Shown here: in pieces, positions 11,414 to 19,803 of the stretch | Numbering within the stretch: position 1 is the stretch's first letter | How the letters are laid out: every line of letters begins with the position of its first letter | Assembly (NCBI RefSeq): GCF_030384665.1 | Contig: NC_083674.1 | Location: forward strand, 930,001 to 994,000 | Source: Lodderomyces elongisporus | Lineage: Eukaryota > Ascomycota > Pichiomycetes > Serinales > Debaryomycetaceae | DNA length: 64,000 bases | Reading direction: 5' to 3' | The notes under the pieces: generated by a model | The model's database searches: none | Told to the model about the DNA's origin: nothing | The model's input: only the letters and a program-made list of their open reading frames with translations | Translations under genes and position numbers: made by a program

Positions 11414-12654
11414 CTACTCCTCCTTCTCCTCCTTTTTCTCTTTTTTGCCCAACTCACGAACTCCATTTAGAAAATTCTCAATACCCTCTCCCTTGTAATC
11501 ATATTTCAAACTCTGTGACAAGAGATACCCAGTGCCGTCGCCCTGAGCCAACAGTTGACTTAATTTCTGTTCACATTGTTGAAAGAACCCACTCCTGATT
11601 ATGTCATTGACTATAGTCTGCTTTGTAGGGTTTGATGCTATCGAATGGGGTAAGAAATCAGAATACATTTGTTTCAATTGTTCTGTAGAATAATTGTTCA
11701 AATGCGATTCGATTGTAGGGACATCCAACACAGAGGAAAGGGAACCAATAGGTAATTTGACTTGAGGTTGTCCCTGCGATACTTGTCCCGTCTGTTCTAG
11801 TTTTCCTGTTTTTCCCGTTTTTCCCGTTTGTTGCTCCACCTGATTAACACCATCATTACTACAAATAAATAGTTAGCAAAATAATCTTTGTAAAGAGACA
11901 CTTGAACTCGTGTATCTTTTACTTTTTTTATTTTTATTTTTCATCTTTATTATGAATTTTTCAAACAAGAAAAAGAATTATTAAAAAAAAAACATAAAGG
12001 AAAAGAAATTAATAAAATAAAAGAATTTCATACTTACGCCCTCACAGGTTCATCCACTTCCATGGAGTCTGTATTCTGTCCTCCCGCGTTGTTATTTTTA
12101 TGGTTCTTGTCTTCATCCTCTTCTCCTTCATCATCATCATCTTCTTCTTCTTCATCATCATCAATGCTTATCAAATCGTTGATCTGTTGAATCAATTTGT
12201 TATCCTTCTCGGTAAACTTGTCCAAGTTATCAATATCACCAACATCTTGTAACCAATAAAGATACTTAGCTCCAGAGTCAGAAAACGTCAATGCAAAAAC
12301 TCTACCTGTATTGCATGACTTAATAGCTTTGATGCTGACATCACCTGGTATGAGCAACAACTCATCTTTTTCAAGGTTGGATCCATTGAGCACGCCCGAT
12401 GATGATATATTATTGGAGCTTGGGTCAAGTGTTGGGTGTGCCGATGTCGACGATGTTGATGTTGTTGATGATGACGAGATGCCTGATAATAGATCACTCT
12501 TTGGCGTCCATGTGAAATCTAAAAAATCAGGATCATCGGCATTGGACTTTATGGAAATAACACCTCGATTGGGAAGTGGTGTACACCTATTTGTTTCCTC
12601 ATTATATTGTACTTTTCCTGCGTGGAATTTCAATGACTTCGATACAGGCATCAT
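11414..12654 (-). CDS. RPN13: Proteasome ubiquitin receptor Rpn13 with DEUBAD domain (two exons)
   Basis: Rpn13 is a ubiquitin receptor of the 26S proteasome base, where it binds Rpn2. The coding exons are 12654-12038 and 11858-11414, split by a 179-nt intron, giving 353 residues. Residues 4-135 are the PRU (pleckstrin-like) domain, with the strands KFHAGKVQYNE and YLYWLQD and a Ser-rich insert at about 59-98. An acidic linker follows (164-183), then a Thr/Gly/Lys repeat, then a helical DEUBAD domain (about 243-345, SLSSVLDVP to VRELGKK). S. cerevisiae Rpn13 is a bare PRU domain of about 156 residues. The DEUBAD of human ADRM1 binds the deubiquitinase UCH37, so this yeast probably has a UCH37-like enzyme. 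Without splicing, exon 1 ends in a stop at 12034-12036. Confidence 0.87.
11859..12037 (-). other. Intron of RPN13
   Basis: Reading the minus strand, the donor is GTAAGT (12037-12032), the branch site is GCTAAC (11877-11872) and the acceptor is TTTGTAG ending at 11859. Exon 1 leaves GC and exon 2 supplies T, giving one Ala codon and an uninterrupted frame that joins the PRU and DEUBAD parts. Confidence 0.88.
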
Positions 12655-13042
12655 AAACTAGTGTATTATTATTATTATTTCTCTTCTATTTGATTATTCT
12701 TTGAAATCAATGATTTAACTTTGTAGTTATGTATTGCAATGAATGGTGATGGATACTAGTAAGTTTCCACTAAAATACTGTTTTCTTGTTTCTCCAACTT
12801 GTGTTCTCTATTGCCACTGACACTAAACTTCGAACTTGAAAAACAAAAGGATGAAAGGAGAAAAAAAGGGGAAAAAAAAAAAAAGGAAAAAAGGTCGCAT
12901 TTAGTTTCTGTGAGTACACTACCCTCAATCAAGATATAGACTGACGTAAAACAAGTATTTTGAAATTGACTGCCACCACTGCAAGATTGAATCCCCAATT
13001 CGAATCAATTGCTTCGGAAATACCTGAGTGTCTAGCCTTACC
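12655..13042. promoter_or_regulatory. Divergent promoter of RPN13 and the CinA-like gene
   Basis: It includes ATT repeats near RPN13, a long A/G tract (about 12840-12895), a TGACGTA near 12941 and two partial proteasome-element matches. ACTGCCACC (12969-12977, reverse GGTGGCAGT) and ATTGCCACT near 12812 each match seven of nine bases of the Rpn4 site GGTGGCAAA. The PACE reading is tentative. Confidence 0.4.
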
Positions 13043-13660
13043 ATGTCCTTCCCACCAAAGGAGATAACCGAGATTGTTACCGAAATAGCTCAGATCCTAC
13101 GATCTAAGAATCAAACGCTAGCCATTTCTGAAGCAGCGTGTGGTGGCCTCATTTCAGCATATATTGTCTCTGTCCCCGGGGCATCCGATTTCTATATTGG
13201 TGGGAAACTACTATACTCCTTGAAACAACGTTTGAAGCTCTCTGGATGGTCACAGGATGAGATTGCCAATTATATGGGACCTAGTGAATTGGTTGCGAGA
13301 AAATTGGCAAGAACCTCGAAATATGAGTTGGGATCGACTTTTGTACTTTCGGAAACGGGATTTGCTGGACCTTCAACTGATTTACACCTTGACGAAAAGG
13401 AAAAGGAACTGGAACTGGAACTGGAAAAGGAACTGGAACTAAAGTTGAAGACAGATCAGCTGCAAGAGCAGGAGAGCGGGAGTGGGAGTGGGAGTGGGAG
13501 TGTTGTGGGAACAGTGTTTATCGGCTTTACTGGGCCAAATGGAGATTGTTCAACTAGCAAAACAACAGGAAGTCACGATAGGGCACAGAATATGAGTGAT
13601 TTTGCTAAATTTGCATTACAATTTTTATTAAACCAGTTGAAAAATGAAAACGAAAATTGA
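13043..13660 (+). CDS. CinA C-terminal domain protein (nicotinamide-nucleotide amidase-like)
   Basis: This 205-residue cytosolic protein is a stand-alone CinA/PncC-type domain. Family marks are EAACGG (30-35), VPGASDFYIGG (44-54), TGFAGP (105-110) and GTVFIGF (156-162). Bacterial PncC deamidates nicotinamide mononucleotide using the Ser of ESCTGG; here that Ser is Ala (EAACGG), so the classic chemistry may be lost. Fungal relatives, as I recall, also have an altered motif (ETAAGG), so this may be a fungal subfamily and not decay. A low-complexity loop of Glu/Leu/Lys repeats and Ser-Gly repeats (about 115-153) is inserted between two conserved blocks. The frame extends upstream to a GTG, but the first ATG is at 13043. 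The tail ends in an Asn/Glu repeat. Confidence 0.75.
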   Translation: MSFPPKEITEIVTEIAQILRSKNQTLAISEAACGGLISAYIVSVPGASDFYIGGKLLYSLKQRLKLSGWSQDEIANYMGPSELVARKLARTSKYELGSTFVLSETGFAGPSTDLHLDEKEKELELELEKELELKLKTDQLQEQESGSGSGSGSVVGTVFIGFTGPNGDCSTSKTTGSHDRAQNMSDFAKFALQFLLNQLKNENEN

Positions 13661-14453
13661 AAACGAAAATGAAATTGAAAATTGAAATTGAAAATGAAAT
13701 TGAAAAAGTTTGATTATCAAAACAATGTAGAGTGTATTTAATATGTTGTAGAATACAAATATTGATTCTTATTTTTACTTTTCTAGTCTCATCATAAGCA
13801 ATAATTAGTACAGTAAAATGTTTCGCAATCCAATATAAAGAGCCAAAGTTTTCTTTGCTTGTAGTAAGCTCCTGTCCAAATTTAATTCTTTCATTAATAA
13901 GTATTATAGAAAAAAAAATTTGCAAGGCTCCAATTTATTTGATGTATTTACGTACCAAATTCATGTAAAAAAGAAAAAAAAAAAAAAAAAAGAGAAAAAA
14001 GAGAAAAAACAGTTTCGCAGCAATTTGTTACATACATTGTAACCATTCAGACAATTATCTTTTGATCTTTTCAACGCTAATATCCTTTGAAAACTATACA
14101 ACAAAAGCAACAGCTTCAATGCTTATAGATCCGTGAAAAGAAACTGGTCTGTTTCCCCCCTTACTTCCTCCAAGCTGTATACGTCCTAGTTCAAAATGTC
14201 TTCTCTAGATATCATTTGACCGCAAAAAAAATTAAGTTATTTCTCGAACCTGCATGTTCACCCTATCCAGAAACAAAGTAAAAAAAAAATGAAGGCACCT
14301 AAAAAGTAGTCTGATTGGAAACCTGAAACTGTTATTGATAACATCCTACTCTTACTTTAGTCTGGAAAAATCTTGTTGTGATGGTATTATATGTCAAAGA
14401 AAGAGGGATTCGTTTATCATGGAAGATTCAAATCAAATCATATCAAATCAAAT

Positions 14454-14459
14454 CACGTG
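14454..14459. promoter_or_regulatory. CACGTG E-box
   Basis: The context is ATCACGTGAC, the form preferred by Cbf1. It is about 670 bases before CDC3, at the end of a short TCAAA repeat. The distance makes a direct role uncertain. Confidence 0.3.
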
Positions 14460-14502
14460 ACTAAATCAAAAGCTGAGACGCGACTTAATGGCAGATTCAG
14501 GT

Positions 14503-14526
14503 ACACACACACACACACACACACAC
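14503..14526. repeat. (AC)12 microsatellite
   Basis: Twelve AC units are visible in the spacer before CDC3. Confidence 0.85.
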
Positions 14527-15128
14527 GCACATACCAACACAATTAGTTTTACAAATAGACACAGCTCTTTGCACATTTGTTAGTGGGCAATTTTTTTTTT
14601 GTGTGTGTCTGAGTGTGTGTTTTTTTTTTCTATGGGAATTGAAGAAACTGACACACTCAAAAATGAAAACAGAAATGAAAACAGAAAAAAAAAAAAAGAA
14701 ATAGAAACAGAAACACATACTGCGAGACAGCGACAGAAAAAAAATGAGCGATCCATAACACATAAAAGGTTTCGTCTACTTTTGTCTGCTTCGACACATT
14801 CATAAAAACAAAAACAACAACAACAACAACAATACTAATATTTAAATCCACATTTTGTACTGCTACACATCTCCTTTTTTTTCAACAAACTTGATCCAAT
14901 TCTATCATATATATCAAAAGAAAAGCTGATATAAGAATTACCACAGTACCTACAAGTGAACCTTTGCACCGTTTTTCCCCCCCTCCACCCCCAATTTGTA
15001 AACAAGAAACACGTCACATTTTTTCTAGAGTTTACAAAATCTTCTTCTTCTCCTTCTTTCATTACTTGTTTTTTTTTTACAACCATAAGGTGATTTCGAA
15101 ATACAAACACAACTAGCAACTAGGAAAA

Positions 15129-16586
15129 ATGACCTCAAGTACGTAAAGATAACAGATAAATACACACAGAGTATTCTCTGCTAGATTGATGTGTAGAAGG
15201 GAAAGTTTACTAACCAATTTTTGTTTTTTTCTTTTTCATTTAGTTGTCGACACTTCAGTATCTACGCCTCAAGAGATCAAAATCATCAAGAGAACATTGA
15301 ATGGATACGTTGGATTTGCCAACTTGCCAAAACAATGGCACAGAAAATCTGTAAGAAGAGGGTTTTCCTTTAATGTCATGGCCATTGGTGAAAGCGGATT
15401 GGGTAAAACGACCTTGATTAATACTCTTTTCAACCGTGAAGTCATGAGAAATGGCGCAAAAGACGAGTTTGATGATAGTACCAATGACCTTGAAACAGAC
15501 GGAGAAGGATTAGACGCCGAAACAAATGCCACATCACTGGCACAGACTGCTGATGGAGTACATGGAAATGTTAGGATCAAAACCACCCAGGCTGAAATAG
15601 AAGAGGACGGCGTCAAGTTGAAAGTTAGTGTTGTTACTGCCCCGGGATTTGGTGAATCCATCAATAATGAGGACTCGTGGAAGCCAATTGTCGAAGATAT
15701 CAATAGCCGATTTGACTCGTATTTAGAAGAAGAATCGAGAATCAATAGATCAGCCATCCATGACAATAGAATCCACGCATTCTTGTATTTTATCGAACCT
15801 ACAGGACACTCCTTGAGAAGCTTGGACATTGCGTTGATGAAACAGGTACACGAAAAGGTGAATTTGATTCCGATCATTGCCAAGTCAGATGCATTGACAG
15901 ATGAGGAGATTTTGGAGTTTAAAAAGTCAATCATGTCTGATATCCAACACCAAGGCATCAAGATTTTCCAACCTACAATGTATGACAATGATGATGAAGA
16001 AACTATTGCCAATACAAGACAGATCATTGACAAGTTTCCATTCGCAGTGGTTGGATCTACTAAAGAGGTGCAGACCAATGATGGCAGAGTTGTTAGAGGT
16101 AGAAAATATCCTTGGGGAATCATTGAAGTTGACAATGAAGAACATAATGATTTTGTCAAGTTGCGTCAGTTATTAGTCCGCAACTTCCTTGAGGAGTTGA
16201 AGGAAACCACGTCGAATAAATTGTATGAGAATTACCGAACTGAGAAATTGAAGAGAATGGGTATTGAACAAGACAACTCTGTGTTTAGAGAGTTTGATCC
16301 ATTGGCCAAGCAAGAAGAAGAGAGAGCTTTGCACGAGGCCAAGTTGGCCAAGATGGAAGCCGAGATGAAGCTGGTTTTCCAACAAAAGGTTAGCGAGAAA
16401 GAAAAGAAGTTGCAAAGATCAGAAGCAGACTTGTTTGCTAGACACAAGGAGATGAAGGATAAATTGACAAAGCAGATTAAGCTCTTGGAAGAAAAGAAGC
16501 AACAATTGGAGAAACAGAAATTGTTACCACAGGAACCCCCAGCATCAGCTGCACCACAAAAAAGCCGTAAAGGTTTCTTGCGTTAA
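15129..16586 (+). CDS. CDC3: Septin Cdc3 (two exons)
   Basis: Septin subunit of the bud-neck filament ring needed for cytokinesis. The exons are 15129-15138 and 15244-16586, giving 450 residues starting MTSIVDTSVSTPQ. The N-terminal block NGYVGFANLP (about 23-32), the P-loop GESGLGKT (52-59), AKSD (G4), the RGRKYPWG septin element and a long C-terminal coiled coil ending in RKGFLR match S. cerevisiae Cdc3 closely. An acidic insert (about 73-100) follows the P-loop. The G3 motif, usually DxxG, reads TAPG, so the metal-contacting Asp is missing and slow or absent GTP hydrolysis is expected. Residue 380 is encoded by CTG at the position of a Thr in the S. cerevisiae protein as I recall it, which suits Ser. 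Without splicing the frame would begin with an unconserved MCRRESL peptide translated from the intron. Confidence 0.93.
15139..15243 (+). other. Intron of CDC3
   Basis: The 105-nt intron has donor GTACGT, a perfect TACTAAC branch site (15208-15214) and acceptor TTTAG ending at 15243. It follows a 10-nt first exon (ATG plus seven bases), and splicing keeps the frame (A + TT makes Ile). Confidence 0.9.
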
Positions 16587-17445
16587 GAGGTGGGAAGAGG
16601 AAAATGAAAAAAAAAAAGAATGGATCTTGGCAGCGCTGCAGCTAATTTTTTTTTTTTTTTGGTAAATTGCAGATGTTGAAATCAGTATAGATTTTACATG
16701 TTACAGCTACTTTAAAGAAACAAAAGATAGAATTAAGAAGAAATAAACGAAGGAACAAACAACGGCAACAACAGTAACAATAGTAATAATATCAAGAGAG
16801 GATAAAATCCCATTGCTCAAAAAGTTTTTATTCGTTTTGCTCTTGCCTTTTCCTTATCTTTTTTGATGTTTGGTTGTTATTGTTTTTTTTTTTTTTTAAA
16901 AACCTTTTTACAGTTTGTATATTTATTTTTTGGTGTTTGCAAGTAATAATTGTGAGATTGTAGATGAAGTAGTTGTTTGTTCAGTCATACTCTTTTTCAA
17001 CATCTCATTTACGATGTTGATGTTGGTGTTGATGATATTTATTGTCAGGTGATTTTGGCAATGCACTTTGAGCTAACTTTCAGTGTTCATCTTTTTTTAT
17101 TTAATTCTTATATATAAATATGTATATTGCTTACAGTATATGTCTCAACAAATAGTAAAATTCAACAATCAGTAACCATGAGGCTCTAGAGTCTAGTCTC
17201 TAAGTTGTGTAATATCAAAGTCAATCCTTATTGACCATGTTAAAGTTGAAAAAATTAAGCATCGTGTGGCAGCGGCGGAGGCGGAGGAGGAGGAGGATGA
17301 AGAACAGAAAAGACAAGAAAAAGAAAAAGAAATAGAGAACATAGGAACAAATTGGAGACTATAGCAAAGAGCAATCACTAAGCTAAGATGATTCGATACA
17401 GTAGAAAAGGACCATTGGCAAGATCAAACATAGCGATTGAAATAG

Positions 17446-17496
<51 letters not shown>

Positions 17497-18244
17497 AGCA
17501 CATTGTTGCTATTCTCTTTTTCTTTAATTCATTTTTTCTTTTTCTTCTTCAAAAGTTTACAGGTGCCCATTAAGATGTAGCTATAAAAAGAAAACAGATC
17601 AATCCACTTGCCATATGATTTATCTTTATCCAATTATTCTGTTTCCAACTCGTTCTCTACTCCCCTTTCTTTCATTCTTTCATTCTTTTCATGTTTTTGT
17701 CTCGTGCTTGTTAATTTTGTCTCTTTTCCTTTTATGAAAAAAGAGGGGTGTAGTCTGAGCACTGTGAAAGCACACAAAAAATTAATAAAGTAAAAATAAA
17801 AATAAAAATAAAAATAAAGTTTGGTGAAGAAGAAGAAGAAGGGGGAAAAAAAAAGAAAGAAAAGAAAAAAAAAAAAATCACAGTACTTCAGAAATCAACC
17901 TTAAATCTTTATCGTCAACAACACCGAGGGCAATATAAGATATATTAACATCATCTCACCAAAACATACACACTTATATACATATACGTATATACTCAAC
18001 GATAGATAAATTTGGTGTCCAACACATTGAACATTACAAAAATATAACAATACAGGATCAAATAAAAATAGAGACAAGAACATAATTGAATCAATCTCTA
18101 TTCAATCGATAACAATTTAGTCCTGACACATTACAAATTTAGTCCTGACACACATTACAAAAGATTACTAGCAAGTTTTTTTCTTTTTCTTATTTTTCAT
18201 CTACTTCCTTTTAAAGTCCTGATCAACTAAAAATTCCCACCACA
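16587..18244. other. Long spacer between CDC3 and POM33
   Basis: This 1.66-kb spacer has poly-T and poly-A blocks, a 41-bp AT repeat (17453-17493), an AAATAA repeat near 17780-17815 and a GAA/GGA run near 17825-17845. There is a GTTGATGTTG repeat near 17014-17035. No gene is supported on either strand. Confidence 0.5.
17453..17493. repeat. (AT)n microsatellite
   Basis: About 20 uninterrupted AT units. They are likely to vary in length between strains. Confidence 0.9.
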
Positions 18245-19096
18245 ATGGCTGCCGCTTCTACTAAATCTTCAGCATCGAAATCAGCAAGCTCTGCTGGTGC
18301 TTCTTCAACTCCAGCAGCCGCATCTGCTCCAGGTTTTCAAATTGACCAGGAAAAATTGCTCCAGACTGTCCAGACTCTCCAATTTGGCTGGTTTGCTGGT
18401 AATCTCCTCACCGTATTGGGCTTTGCTCTTTACGCATTTACTTACTTGGGATTTATGCCCTTGTTCTACAAAAAATTATACAAGCCTTTCTGGTTGCTCA
18501 CATTGCTTGGTGTCTTGATTTCTTTTGGAATCTTGATTTTCCAATTGATTCAAAAGAATGGTCCAAGAATGGGATTGATTATCAAGGACGACAACACTCA
18601 TTACCTTTTGCTCGGTGGATTTTTGTTGTTCCTTAGACCATATGTCATCTTGACCTTGGTTCCATTCTTTGTGTTTTCAATCTTTCACGTTTTGGCCTAC
18701 CTCAATGGCTACATCTTGCCCATCTTTGGTTTGGAGAAGAGCTTGGCCTCTAAATATTTAACTAGCTTTGTTAGTGCCAACAATGCCAAGTCGATTCAAG
18801 TTGCTAGTGGTATTGAATTGATCACTTTGGTTTGGTTGGTCTTGAGAATGTTGGCATTCAGAAAGAGATCATTAACCCCTGTTTTGGTCTACTTGGTGTT
18901 CTTGAAGAAGAGATATGAGGTTAGTCCATTCACCAGAAACTACTTGAAGGTTGTCAAAAACACAATTGACCAATTCGTGACTGACTTGAACCAGCCTATC
19001 TTGAAACAAGGCTGGGACCACATCGTACATGCATTTGCCGTAATTGACCAATATAAGTTGGTTCACGATTATTCTGCTGCTGAAAAGGCAGAGTAA
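18245..19096 (+). CDS. POM33: TMEM33/Pom33 family ER and nuclear-envelope protein
   Basis: This is a 283-residue multi-pass membrane protein of the TMEM33 family. In yeast, Pom33 and Per33 lie in the ER and at nuclear pores and help place or stabilise pores. An Ala/Ser-rich N-terminal leader (1-30) precedes conserved helices: FGWFAGNLLTVLGFALYAFTYLG (about 48-70), a second near 82-102, and a pair near 120-160. The C-terminal third (FRKRSLTPVLVYLVFLKKRYEVSPFTRNY) is the conserved amphipathic part thought to bind membrane. Length matches S. cerevisiae Pom33 (about 279). Whether it is closer to Pom33 or Per33 cannot be told here. Single exon, ATG at 18245. Confidence 0.85.
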   Translation: MAAASTKSSASKSASSAGASSTPAAASAPGFQIDQEKLLQTVQTLQFGWFAGNLLTVLGFALYAFTYLGFMPLFYKKLYKPFWLLTLLGVLISFGILIFQLIQKNGPRMGLIIKDDNTHYLLLGGFLLFLRPYVILTLVPFFVFSIFHVLAYLNGYILPIFGLEKSLASKYLTSFVSANNAKSIQVASGIELITLVWLVLRMLAFRKRSLTPVLVYLVFLKKRYEVSPFTRNYLKVVKNTIDQFVTDLNQPILKQGWDHIVHAFAVIDQYKLVHDYSAAEKAE

Positions 19097-19803
19097 ATAC
19101 AAAGATTTTTTGTATACTCGCGTGTGTGTGTACATGTGTGTGTATACATGTGTGTGTATACATGCTTACCTATGCTCGTGTCTATTCTTTTACTGTTTAT
19201 GGTAGATGAAGGTGGAGAATGAGATGGAGAGGGAGAGGAGAGTAAGAGAGAAGAAGCCTAAGCAAAGTTGAGTTTTGTACCAAAGATGAATACAATGTTA
19301 TTGTCAAAGCATAATTTGGCGATTTAGAATTAGGAATTGTTCATATTCACTACATCTTATTATCACATTTGTAGTTCTTGTTATTTTCCTTATATTTTTT
19401 TGTCTCTCTCTCTCCCACACTCTCTCACTCTCTCACTCTCTCTTCTTTTATTTCTTTTATTACAATGAAGTGTAATGCTTTGTTTCATAACTGTGCTGGA
19501 TGGAAAGAAACTGGAGATCAAATTTGCTCAAAGCTTGAATTTGCGTAAATTTGGATCATTAATTTTCCAGTAAATTTTTGGAAAGCTTTCCTTTTTTTCA
19601 ATTCCTTTTCCTTTTCCTTTTGCTTTTTATTTTTTATTTTTTATTTTTTATTTTTTATTTGGTGTACAATGTCTGGCCTTGATCGTTTTCACCTCATACT
19701 ACTCATATCAACAAATTGCAGCCAATTGAGTCAAACTAACTAATCAAGCCATATCTTTAAGATACTTACTTCTCTTTATTGCCCACGTTATATATTTCAC
19801 AGC
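19097..19803. other. Spacer between POM33 and BST1
   Basis: It contains a TG/TACATG repeat just after the POM33 stop (about 19120-19165), CT/CACTCT runs near 19400-19445 and a TTTTTATT repeat at 19602-19660. No gene is seen. Confidence 0.5.
19602..19660. repeat. CCTTTT and TATTTTT tandem repeats
   Basis: A short run of CCTTTT units is followed by about five TATTTTT heptamers, 140 bases before the BST1 ATG. Confidence 0.75.

Larger units (their letters stand above)
13661..15128. other. Long spacer before CDC3
   Basis: This 1.47-kb spacer has a GAAAAT/GAAATT repeat continuing the CinA-like 3' end (to about 13710), poly-A near 13972-13991, a TCAAA repeat running into a CACGTG (14454-14459), an AC repeat (14503-14526) and AAATGAAAACAG repeats near 14660-14690. 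Reading frames are repeat-like. I see no RNA gene. Confidence 0.5.

Noticed and set aside
13021..13042. GTG start five codons upstream of the CinA-like ATG
   Set aside because: Yeast genes use ATG; the upstream codons are not conserved-looking, and the ATG at 13043 gives a normal family start.
14380..14480. Possible C/D snoRNA (TGATGGT to CTGA) in the CDC3 upstream spacer
   Set aside because: The C box is imperfect, no terminal stem is visible and the interior is a TCAAA repeat.
15269..16159. 296-codon open frame antisense to CDC3
   Set aside because: It mirrors the CDC3 codon pattern, has no family features and lies wholly within the septin gene.
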